NCBI GenBank assembly: GCA_963575745.1
Contig: CAUYUJ010017779.1
Location: 91,001 to 155,000 of the forward strand
DNA from: Prorocentrum cordatum
Taxonomy: Eukaryota; Sar; Dinophyceae; Prorocentrales; Prorocentraceae
Reading direction: 5' to 3'
Length of the DNA stretch: 64,000 nt
Positions 34,131 to 45,500 of this stretch are shown in pieces. The position numbers and the translations under genes are program-made. Below the pieces are notes generated by a model. That model made no database searches and was not told the DNA's origin. It saw only the letters and a list, made by a program, of their open reading frames with translations. The first letter of the stretch is position 1. Each line of letters opens with the position of its first letter.

Positions 34131-34465
34131 TTCAGTATTGTTTGGTGTCCACGCTTGCTGCATTTTTTTAGATTCTGGCATGTTCACCTCCATGGTAATC
34201 CTGGCCCCCTCCGACGCAATTTCAAGCAGCGCTGGGCCGAGAAATAGTGCAAGTGAGTCCCGACTTGCGTGAAGTTCAACTTTCATTTGGGCTTCGCCCC
34301 CCCTCACCCTCCATGCAAACTCACCATAGTGAGAACAAACTGCCTTCCACGCACAACGGCCCAGTCGTCCTCTTGATATCTTTCCCCAGGCTTCCGATAC
34401 CTCATGTTTTTCACAACAATCCTGTGGTGTTGGGTCTTCGTTTTGAAGAGACAGGCACCTCCTCC

Positions 34466-34468
<3 letters not shown>

Positions 34469-34545
<77 letters not shown>

Positions 34546-34700
34546 CCACCATCACCATCACCATCACCATCACCATCACCATCGTCATCATTTCATCATC
34601 ATCAGCATCAGTACCCTTATCATAGCCATTACCGTTATCATTATCATTATCATCATCATCGCCATCATCACCATCATCACCAGCATCGTCATTCCAGCAG

Positions 34701-34760
<60 letters not shown>

Positions 34761-34770
34761 TCAACTCGTC
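34469..34770. repeat. (CAT)n microsatellite
   Basis: About 300 bases of CAT/CAC units; poly-His and poly-Met frames are artefacts. Confidence 0.95.
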
Positions 34771-34802
34771 ACCGTCATCGCACAATTGACACGTCTTGAG
34801 AC

Positions 34803-35330
34803 CTTATAAGGAGCACCGCCGAAGGCACCAGTGGCAAAGTTCGCATGCGGTCCCCCGCCCATTTCAGCACACCCCTCACGGTTCGTTAGCCCATAGAGAG
34901 CTCCGCCGAAGGCCTCAGTGGCAAAGTTCGCATGCGGTTCCTCGCCAATTTCGGCACACCCTTCACACGGTTCGTGGCCCCATAGGTAGCTCCGCCGAAG
35001 GCCTCAGAAGCAAAATTCGCATGCGGTTCCCCGCCTCTATTCGGGCCCTTCACACGGTTCGTGGCCCCATAGGGAGCTCCACCGAAGGCCGTGTCGAAGT
35101 TCGCACGCGGTTCCCCGCCCATGTCGGCACACCCCTCACATCGTTTGTGGCCGCATCGGGAGCTCCGCCGAAGGCCTCAGTGCCATTGTTCGCATGCGGT
35201 TCCCCGCCCATTTCGGCACACCCTTCACACGGTTCGTGGCCCCATAGGGAGCTCCACCGAAGGCCTCAGTGGCAAAGTTCGCGTGCGGTTCCCACACCCC
35301 TCACACCGTTCGTGGCCCCACATGGAGGCC
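34803..35330. repeat. tandem minisatellite, unit about 80-90 bp
   Basis: Six or seven units with CTCCGCCGAAGGCCTCAGTG, TTCGCATGCGGTTCC and GGTTCGTGGCCCCATAGG. A related array of shorter units (about 77 bp) fills 47930-49190. Confidence 0.85.
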
Positions 35331-35664
35331 CGGCGAAAGATGGAGCCAGAACGCGGTATCCATTTGTTTATGGTTGGGTCTGTCGTCAGGCTAATTTCAT
35401 TGTGGGGGCCCCAGAAGTCCCGACCCTTTCCCCAGGGCCGACCCCTCCTCCGAGTCAGGTTCTGACGGTCCCAGCGCCAGGCGAGGCCTCCCCGAGGCCG
35501 AACATTTTCCACATTTGTCAATCACGCTTTCTGTTTCCGATGCGAGCATGTCTGGACATCCTCCCTCCGCAGCCGTTGCGGCTCGGACCGCGGCCGTCCC
35601 GCCGTGGCCCTCGAGGGTCCCAGCGGCAGCGGACGCGCGCCGCCCGCGGGGGCGTCTCGGAGCC

Positions 35665-36532
35665 ATGGCGCCCGGGAGAGGCCAGCCGCTGCCGCGCAGG
35701 TTGTTGGCCCAGATGCTGTGTTTGGCCCCGCTGGCGGCACTGCCGCCGGCGGCGGCCGCGCCCTTTGGCGCGTTGGCGCTGGACACCTGTTGCCTGCGAA
35801 GAGGGCGTTTTGATTTCTAATCTGGCAAGTGTGCTTGCATGGCATGTCCCCCCCCAACCACCTCTGGGCCGACGAGGCGCTTGGCTGGCAAGGCGTGCAA
35901 GCCAGCCCAGACTCGCGTGAAGCCTAGATGTCCTCGCGGGCCTCGCCACGATCCCCCCTCCCCTTCCATGCAAGAACATTTCCCAGAATCTACAGAAAAT
36001 TGCCTCTAATGGGGGCCTGACTTTTCCGGGTCAGGGAAAGGTGAGCTTAATTCACAGTGTTTTCTTGTCCTGGGCCGCGTCGGTGCCATTTCTGTTTTGC
36101 ATTTGAGTGTTTATTTTTCTTTGGGATGTTTGTGCCTGGACCTTCATTTTTCCCAGGGGTCATGTGTTCATCCGCATGCCCTCCGCTGACTCTGACCCCT
36201 AGAAGTCTGGCCCCCCGTGAATGTCAGCTTGTGATTAACAAATAATGCCCCCCCCCTCCCAGGGCTGATGAATAGATCCTAGGGGGCGCGAAACAATTGT
36301 TTGAATCACGACCCCCTCGCACCGCAGCCTGAAAACGGTTGCTTTTCGTATATAATTTGTTATAAAGATCGTATACACCCGAGGCGACGTGTTTCCCCCT
36401 CTCAGGCGGATTACTGACGTGCCACAGTCGTCGCCGTTGTCGTCGTCGTTGTCGTCGTCGTCGTTGTCGTCGTCGTCCGTCGTCGACCGTCGTCGTCGTC
36501 GTCATCTTCGTCCGTCGTGGTCGTCGTCGCCG

Positions 36533-36569
<37 letters not shown>

Positions 36570-39500
36570 AATCGTCGGCCGTCGTCGCCCGTCGTCGCCG
36601 TCGTCATCGCCGTCGTCGTCGACCGTCGTCGTCGTCGCCGACGTCATCGTTGTCGTTCACGTTGTGGTCGTCGTCGTCGTCGTCGACTGCAGCGAGATTT
36701 GTCTGGGGCATCTGCGGCATCCGCAGAGCGTCGTCATCCGTCGTCGTCGTCGGCGTCGGCGTCGGCGTCGTCGTCCTCGTTCACGACTACAGCGGGCATG
36801 CGCAGCATATTTGCCCCCCTTCCCATGGAGCATCCGCCGTGCGTCGCCGCCCACAGTTCGATGTCGCCCGCCGTCGCCGACGTTGCCGCCGTCGTCATCA
36901 TCGTCGTCGTAGCCGTCGAACATCTTGAAGTGCAGGGGCGGGGGGGAGGGGGGAAGGAAAAGGAGGAACCATTCCCGCCTGCCTCTGCTGCTCCTCCCCT
37001 TTGTTCCGTTTATTGTTTGCAATCATGCTGGCAACTCTCGCCAGTTGAAGCGCATCTTTCCCTCGCCTCCTGTTCCCCTCCTGCCTGTAGCCATATTGGC
37101 CCAAACGCCCCTGTATAGCGGAAGCGTTGATGTCCCCCTCCGCTGTAGCGGCGCCGCATGCGTCGCGCTTGTCGCCTTTTGTTGTCGGCCGGATGTCGGC
37201 GCGAATCTCCGGCGACACCGCCATGGGTTTCAACTTGGCGGGCGCGGCCCCCGCGATTCGCCCGAGCAGAGGAACAGCTGTTCGTAACTATCTTGTGCTG
37301 TTGGGTCTTCGCTTTGAAGATACAGCGCCCCACGTGCCCTCTCTTTTTTCCTCCTCCCTTCTCCTCTCTTCTCATCTCCTCTCCTCTCTCTCCTCTCTTC
37401 TCCTCCTCTCCTGTCCTTTCCTTTCCCTTTTTTCCCGTAGCCATTTTGGTTCAAGGTTTTGATGTTCGCGTTGGCCAACAGTGGACACCGCTAGTCCGCG
37501 GCAGCGCCAGAGCCTTGTGCCCGACAGGTCTCCCCGCACCCGTGCGTCAGCCTGCCCAGGCGTCGCGCGCTCCATTGCTACCACGGGGCGCCCACGCCAT
37601 CGTGTGTGGTTCGCCTCCTTGCTGCCACCATAGGGTCCAAGCAGCGCCGCGCTGCCAAGGCTGAGGCCAGGTCTTGCACAGGTTGCGTGCACGAGCCGAC
37701 GGATACCTCCTGGTTCAATGGCCCAGCCAAGGGGTTCGATGCCATGTGAAGCTTGCCCAAAGGCCCTGCGTTCAAGGGCTTGCCTCCGAAGGAGCCTGTC
37801 CGCCGCGCCGCCTCGTTGACCACGGCCAGGGAAAAGGAACTGCCCCACCAGCTTGGCCGAACTCAAGAAGGAGGTGGCAGCCGCGCGTGCTACTTCCTGT
37901 GCAGCAACTGGTGCGTCCGAGCCTCCTTGGGCCAAACCCGATGCCAGTGATAATCGTACGTGCCTTAAGTCTGTCGAGAGTATGCTGTTGGTGTTGGGGC
38001 TTGACGGTCAGGATAACGTGGCGAAGTGGACGGCTGTGTAAGACCATCTACGCGCCAAGCTGCAAACTGTCAAGCTTATTGAGCAGTGAGTCAGCTTCCT
38101 CGACAAACGGTTCAAGAGCGCCTAGGCCAAGGAAAGCGTCGCCACTCAGCCCGTGGCAGCGGTCCGCACGGCTTTGGACAAGGCACGACAGGTGCTCCAG
38201 CAGGCCGCGCAGGACGAGGCCACGGCAGAGCAGCAGGTCATCGAGACGACCGAGAAGCTTCAGCAGGCAGTGCAAGCGGTGCTGCCCTCGGCGACCGAGG
38301 CACAGCCCACCATGGTGACATTCATCCATGGGCTGGAGGCGACGGTGGTTCAGTTCTTCGCGGTCATCCGAACCCTCGGTGGCACGGCCCAGTTTTCGGA
38401 GGAGCTGCCGTCCATGGCGCAGGTGATGGACAAGCTCAAGCAGACCACGGCGGCCCAGACGGCGAAGGTCGCTGCGCCAGGGGCCCAGGAGGCCGATGTG
38501 CCGCCCGCGCCGCCAGCCTCATGACCACGGTTATGGCATGGATGTGGACGCTGGCGCGGTTGCTGCGTATGCGGACGTTCTGGGCGAGGCAACGCGTCGC
38601 GATCATCCCAAGGCTTGCGGCGTCGAGGTCGAGGGAGGCGATGGTGGCGGCCCACCTTCGGCCCTCGGGCTGCGCGAGCGGCTCGAGCGGCACCTCAGTT
38701 CTGTCGCGCGCGTGACCAAGAAGCCCAAGGCAGCACACGCACATTGACGTAGCGTGCGCATGCTATTCAGTGCCGCTGTGATGCCAAATTTCGCTCGAGC
38801 AGGGGAGGGGCCTGCTGCTGCCCCCTCATGAGTTTGGTAACCAGCGTAGCGACCCACGGGGAAGTTCTGTTCCGTTGGATGCTGCTAGCGTGCCCCAGCT
38901 GCATTCGGAGGCATGCCGCGCGAAAGGGTTAGCCATCCATGCCAGCCAGCGCACCAAAGCCAGGATCATCTCGTCAGCGGGCGGCGGCCATTGCCAGGCT
39001 GGCACTGATGTGCAGGGTCCTTGCGTGGGTATTTGTATTATGGCGCCGACGACGTTTGCCGCGACAGCGAGGATTTCGCATTTTGGATGGGCGGCCGCGC
39101 GCAGGTCACGACATGGCCAGTGCCACGGGGGAAAGCATGCTCTCGAGCCCCTGCAAAGTCAGCCGTCCATGACTTGTCACGGTGTTATGATTATCTTCCC
39201 GAGACGGGTGCACAGGTTGTTATTGTTCATGAGTTGCGTGCGCTTGTGGGCCTGATCGCTGATCGGCAAAGCGAGGTGACTGACGCCCGATGCCGTGGCA
39301 TATGGAGTGCTGCCACACCGAGCGAGTATGGCAGCCCTGGGGCCACGGGTGGAGTGGCGGTGCTTACGCATCGCGGCCACGGCGCCGCCTTGCTCGCCCG
39401 CGCACGATAATGGTCCAGGGCGAGTGGTGGCAGCGCATGCGCGATCCCTGTTACCCGGGTCGGTCTACTTCAGGGGTGGCGAGAGGCTTAGGCCTCGGGG

Positions 39501-42500
39501 CGCATCGATGTCTGGCGTCTGGCGGAGCACCTCAGGTTGCTCAATGGCGCGCAGATGCCCTGGATCGTTGGAGGGGACTGGGGCATGGATGTCAGCGCCC
39601 TCAGCCAGTCGGGCTGGCTCGCCAGCGCGGGGGCGGCGCACGTGCGTAGACGCTGGCCGCGCGCGGGCAGATGGCGCCATGTCAAATCTTAGATGCCTTT
39701 CTCTGCTCCAGTCGGCTGTTGACGAAGCTCAAAGCAGGGGCCAAGGTGGGCGAGACCGCCACAATGTTTCTTCTTGCCTGTTTCGCTCGAGCTTAGCAAT
39801 AGTTCTGGGCCAGTTTGGGCCAGAGTAGCCAGGAATCCCAGGGCCCATCAGGCAGCGCGGCCAATTCGTCGCTGCCCGCCCGTGGCCCCGCGGGGCGCTA
39901 CGCTCCAGGCTGCGGCGCCGCAGGTTACGTCGCGCGATTTGCTGCCTGGCCTTTCCTGGGCGTGGTCCTCGAGGGCATTTAGAGGCAAGCGCGCCAGTGG
40001 GCGACCCTGTAATTGAAAAGGGGGGCACGCTCGCAGAAGCCCCCCCCCCCCCCCCCCCCCCCCCCCCACCCCGCCCCCCCCCCCCCCCCCCCCTTCCAAA
40101 GGCGGGTGGGGATTCGTGACCCCCCTTTCCCCCTGCCGCCCTCGGCGCTGGAGGCCCCCCCGCCCCCCTCTCCTTTGCGCGCCGAACAAGGGGCCAGGGA
40201 GGGGGCCTCTCCCGCATGGGGGTGGGGGTCTTACCTCGGGAAAGTGAGTAGTGAGTAGTTAGTGGAAACTAATGGGTAGTGGGCAGTGCATAGCGAAAAG
40301 TGAATAGTGAGTAGGTAGTAGCGAGGAGTGAATAGTGAGTAGTGTGTAGTGAGTAGTGAGTAGTGAGTAGAGAGTAGTGCGCAGTGAGTAGTGAGTAGTG
40401 AGGAGTGAGTGGTGGGTAGTCGGGAGTGGGTAGTGAGTAGCGCGTAGCGAGTAGGGAGTAGCGAGTAGTGATTAGCGAGTAGCGAGTGCGGCACTGTGAG
40501 TGGAGAGTAATGAAGAGGGTGTAGCCAGAAGTGAGCAGTGAGTAGGGAGTGGTGAGTATCGAGTAGGGAGTAGCGAGTCGTGAGTAGTGAGAACTGAGTA
40601 GTGAGTAGTGGGGAGTGGGGAGTGAGTAGTGAGTAGCGAGTACGGGGTAGCGAGTTGTAAATAGTGAGTAGCGAGTCGGGCATTGTGCGTAGTGAGTAGC
40701 GAGGAGGGAGTGGTGATCATTGAGTAGTGAGTAGGGAATAGTGGGTAGCGAGTAGTGAGTAGTGAGTAGTGAGTAGGCATTAGTGTTTAGTGAGTAGTTG
40801 GAAGTGAGTAGCGGGTAGTTGGTAGTGCGTAGGGAGTAGCGCGTAGAGAGTACTGGGTAGTGAGTAGTAGGTCGTGGTTACTAAGTAGAAAGTATTGAGT
40901 GACGTGTACCTAGTGAGTAGGGAGTAAGGCGTAGTGATTATTGACTAGTCGTTAATGCGTAGTGGGTTGTGAATATTGCGTATCGAGTAGCGAGCAGCGA
41001 GTAGTGAGTAGCGAGTAGTGAGTAGAGAGTCGTCAGCAGTAAGTACTGTGTAAGGAGTAGGGAGCAGTGGATAGTGAGTTCTGATGGGCAGTGGGTTGTG
41101 TGTAGTGAGTTGTGAGTACTCATTACTGAGTGGTGGATAGTGGTTAGTGGGTAGTGAGTAGTGATCAGTGAGTAGTGGGTAGTGAGTGGTGTTTAAAGAG
41201 TAGTGAGTATTGAGTAGTTGGTAGTGAATTGTGAGTATTGTGTAGTGAGTAGTGGGTAGTGGGTAGTGAGTAGTGGGTGGTAAGTAGTTATTCGTGAGTC
41301 GTGAGCAGTGAGTAGTGGGAAGTGAGTAGTGAGTAGCGAGTAGTGAGTAGTTGGTAGTCAGTAGTGAATGGTGAGTACTGATTTCTGTTTCGGGTTAGGC
41401 TTAGGGCTTGGGGTTAGGTTGCGGGTGGTCGGGGTGGTAGTGCTAGGGGTGGCAGGGGTTGGGTTCTGGGCCAGTTTGGGCCAGAGTTGCCAAGAATCCC
41501 AGGGCCCATCAGGCAGCGCGGCCACTTCGTCGTTGCCCGCCCGTGGCCCCGCGGGGCGCTACGCTCCAGGCTGCGGCGCCGCAGGTTACGTCGCGTGATT
41601 TGCTGTCTGGCCTTTCCTGGGCGTGGTCCTCGAGGGCATTTAGAGGCGAGCGCGCCAGTGGACGACCCTGTAAGTGAAAAGGGGGGCAAGCTCGCAGAAG
41701 CCCCCCCCTCCCCCCCTTCCGCCCCCCCCCCCTCCCCCTCCAAAGGCGGGGTGGGATTCGTGACCCCCCCTTTCCCCCTGCCGCCCTCGGCGCCGGAGGC
41801 CCCCCCCCCTCCCCCCTCTTCTTTGCGCGCCGAACAGGGGGCCAGGGAGGGGGCCTCTCCCGCATGGGGGTGGGGGTCTTACCTCGGGAAAGTGAGTAGT
41901 GAGTAGTTAGTGGAAACTAATGGGTAGTGGGCAGTGCATAGCGAAAAGTGAATAGTGAGTAGGTAGTAGCGAGGAGTGAATAGTGAGTAGTGTGTAGTGA
42001 GTAGTGAGTAGTGAGTAGAGAGTAGTGCGCAGTGAGTAGTGAGTAGTGAGGAGTGAGTGGTGGGTAGTCGGGAGTGGGTAGTGAGTAGCGCGTAGCGAGT
42101 AGGGAGTAGCGAGTAGTGATTAGCGAGTAGCGAGTGCGGCACTGTGAGTGGAGAGTAATGAAGAGGGTGTAGCCAGAAGTGAGCAGTGAGTAGGGAGTGG
42201 TGAGTATCGAGTAGGGAGTAGCGAGTCGTGAGTAGTGAGAACTGAGTAGTGAGTAGTGGGGAGTGGGGAGTGAGTAGTGAGTAGTTAGTGGAGACTAATG
42301 GGTAGTGGGTAGTGCATAGCGAAAAGTGAATAGTGAGTAGATAGTAGCGAGTAGCGAGGAGTGAATAGAGAGTAGTGTGTAGTGAGTAGTGAGTAGAGAG
42401 TAGTGCGCAGTGAGTAGTGAGTAGTGAGGAGTGAGTGGTGGGTAGTCGGGAGTGGGTAGTGAGTAGCGCGTAGCGAGTAGGGAGTAGCGAGTAGTGATTA

Positions 42501-45500
42501 GCGAGTAGCGAGTGCGGCACTGTGAGTGGAGAGTAATGAAGAGGGTGTAGCCAGAAGTGAGCAGTGAGTAGGGAGTGGTGAGTATCGAGTAGGGAGTAGC
42601 GAGTCGTGAGTAGTGAGAACTGAGTAGTGAGTAGTGGGGAGTGGGAAGTGAGTAGTGAGTAGCGAGTACGGGGTAGCGAGTTGTAAATAGTGAGTAGCGA
42701 GTCGGGCATTGTGCGTAGTGAGTAGCGAGGAGGGAGTGGTGATCATTGAGTAGTGAGTAGGGAATAGTGGGTAGCGAGTAGTGAGTAGTGAGTAGCGAGT
42801 AGTGAGTAGGCATTAGTGTTTAGTGAGTAGTGAGAAGTGAGTAGCGGGTAGTTGGTAGTGCGTAGGGAGTAGCGCGTAGAGAGTACTGGGTGGTGAGTAG
42901 TCGGTCGTGGTTACTAAGTAGGGAGTATTGAGTGACGTGTAACTACTGAGTAGGGAGTAAGGCGTAGTGAGTATTGACTAGTCGTTAATGCGTAGTGGGT
43001 AGTGAATATTGCGTATCGAGTAGCGAGCAGCGAGTAGTGAGTAGCGAGTAGTGAGTAGAGAGTCGTCAGCAGTAAGTACTGTGTAAGGAGTAGGGAGCAG
43101 TGGATAGTGAGTTCTGATGGGCAGTGGGTTGTGTGTAGTGAGTTGTGAGTACTCATTACTGAGTGGTGGATAGTGGTTAGTGGGTAGTGAGTAGTGATCA
43201 GTGAGTAGTGGGTAGTGAGTGGTGTTTAAAGAGTAGTGAGTAGTTGGTAGTGAATTGTGAGTATTGTGTAGTGAGTAGTGGTTAGTGAGTAGTGGGTAGT
43301 GGGTAGTGGGTAGTGAGTAGTGGGTGGTAAGTAGTTATTCGTGAGTCGTGAGCAGTGAGTAGTGAGTAGCGAGTAGTGAGTAGTTGGTAGTCAGTAGTGA
43401 ATGGTGAGTACTGATTTCTGTTTCGGGTTAGGCTTAGGGCTTGGGGTTAGGTTGCGGGTGGTCGGGGTGGTAGTGCTAGGGGTGGCAGGGGTTGGGTTCT
43501 GGAGCCGGGGGGCGCCGTGGCGAAAGGGGGGGGGAGGGGCATCGCATTTGGCGGCCAAAGGGGTGGGACGGGGGCGGGGGGGTTCGGACCCCCCTCCTTT
43601 TGAAAGGGGGAGGGGGGGGGGTCCCGACGACGGACCGGGAAAGGGCCTCCCCCCCTTTGGGGCCGTCCAGCGGCGCGCCCTCCATTTAGAGAGAGCTTGC
43701 GGGTCGTTGGGGCGCCGTCGGGACCTGCGCCGGGGCCTCTGGGCCGCGGTGGCCCCGCCCCGGAAAAGGACCCATAAGGATCCGAGCGCTCGCGCCTGGG
43801 CCACCACTCTGGGTTGGACCAAACACATTGTTGAGATGCGGCAGTACCTCGCGAAGGCGGTTGGGCCCCTTTAAAGTGCAAGAGCTCGCTGCTCGCATGT
43901 GCCCAGGCAATATCTTAAGCCGTTGCAGTCTCCGGCGGAGTTCGCCGGGCTCGTGCGCAAGATTGGGCATCTTGATGAGCACGCCCACATTTTTCTCGAG
44001 AGTGGGTTCGCGGCGTCGGCTCGGCCCGACTTCGCCAGAGAGCTGCGGGCATCTACGTCAGAGCCAAGGCTGCCCTAGCCAAGGCCGAGAGCGCCCCCGC
44101 CCATCCGTGGTTCAGGTGGGCCCGTGAAGCGTTTCAGTCTGGTGCGTCCAAGGCGCGCGAGTTTTCGAAGGTCAGAGCGGCCCATGAGATCTTCTCAGCA
44201 GGTGCCCACGCGGCTCCGTTCTTGCTGGCTAGTGATGCACTCGGAGACGCCACAGCTCGTCCGACCGTGCTTTTGCGCACAACCTGTGCCGAAATTGCTG
44301 GGTTGCTCGGCGATGCGTCGTTGTCGGCGCTGCTCGAAGTGGCCAAATGTTGCGAGGTGATTTCATCGGGGCGACTGCGCCAGGAGGCGAGGGCCCTGGA
44401 CTTCCCCATGCGCCTAGGTTGGATGCTCGTGGACTTGCGCAGACAGCCGCGGCGTCTCCCGGCGTTTGCGTCGCCGAGTCACATTTGTGTTGCGCATCGT
44501 GGCATGCTGGCTGGATGCAACCACGCTGGTGGCACGCTGTTCCTTCTTACTCCGCGTGCTGTCAAAAGAATCGACGGCATTTCTCCGCAGGTTACTCCCC
44601 GCGCACTCGTGGACCACGTGTCCGTGTTGATAGTTTCTTCGTCCAAGCTGGACAATCCCCAGTTGGGTCGTGCTGTTGAGAGTTTCACGGCGGATGCTTT
44701 TGACCTTGGCCTCTGGGTCCAAGTAAAGAAGATTGGCCTCGAGACCGGCTTCGGCGTTGGCCGTCGGTTCATGGCCACAGTCGAGTCTCGCATTACCCTG
44801 CCGTTGAGCCGATGGATGAGGAATCTGGGCACGATTTGGCCGGCGGGAGGGCCGTCCGCACGCGGGAGGAGAAACGCATGCAGGCGTCGAAGGACAGGCG
44901 AAGGCAGTTTATTGGCCTCAAGTCGGCCGCGGGTCGACGTCGGGCCGCCATCTGGCGTGCTGGCGCCCTTCCTGCGGCAGGGCATGGATGGGGCAGTGTC
45001 GCGTGCCTCTGACGCAGCCATGAGGTACTTGCACCACATGGCAGCGCTACGTTGGTCGGTGGCAAAAAGGGGGGGTGTTACTGGGTGCATCATCGCGCAT
45101 GCTGACCCCCTGCGCGACCCGATTTACGGTTGTTCGCTGGGGTGGTGGTGAAGTATTTTACGTGTGCGGAGCGGCAGGGATGAGTTGAGTAGGGGCTTGC
45201 GGGCCTGGTTGCACCTGCGTGATGCTATGATGGGCGCCCGACATGGAACAGGCCCGAGGGCCAAAGTCTGCGGCATGTCTCTCTCTCTCTCTCCCTTGCG
45301 CATTGAATAGACTATGGTCAATGCGCGCACCCTGCGCAGCGACACCGGCACCTCCTTTTCCTTGTTGGCCACGCCGCAGCACGTCATCCGGCTGGCGCTC
45401 ATCGAGGGAATTCAGAGACGGCAGCACAGGCCCCTCCTCAGGCACATGAGCCCCTCTGATGGCACGGACACTGTGTGGCACAGAGCGCTGCGTCATGGTA

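Larger units (their letters stand above)
39803..43496. repeat. two large tandem units carrying GTGAGTA satellite
   Basis: Unit 1 (39803-41463) and unit 2 (41464-43496) both start TTCTGGGCCAGTTTGGGCCA. Each then holds about 230 bases of unique DNA, a C/G tract, GGGTCTTACCTCGGGAAA, a long degenerate GTGAGTA array, and the telomere-like tail. Unit 2 is longer mainly through an internal duplication of about 370 bases. Confidence 0.85.

Noticed and set aside
34803-35330. CRISPR-like spaced repeats
   Set aside because: Units are contiguous and degenerate with no unique spacers; this is a eukaryotic minisatellite.
37085-37105. Second spliced-leader-like sequence (CTGTAGCCATATTGGCCCAA)
   Set aside because: Only 17 of 21 positions match; close to the strong relic but too weak to call.
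40231-43156. Minus-strand frames of up to 276 residues reading LLTTHYS
   Set aside because: Translation of the GTGAGTA satellite; a 7-base unit cannot keep one coding frame by design, and no flanking domain exists.
43812-43861. HIVEMRQYLAKAV resembling the DIVQLRQYTKQ exon
   Set aside because: Short match in LINE-adjacent debris, no splice sites and a stop shortly after.
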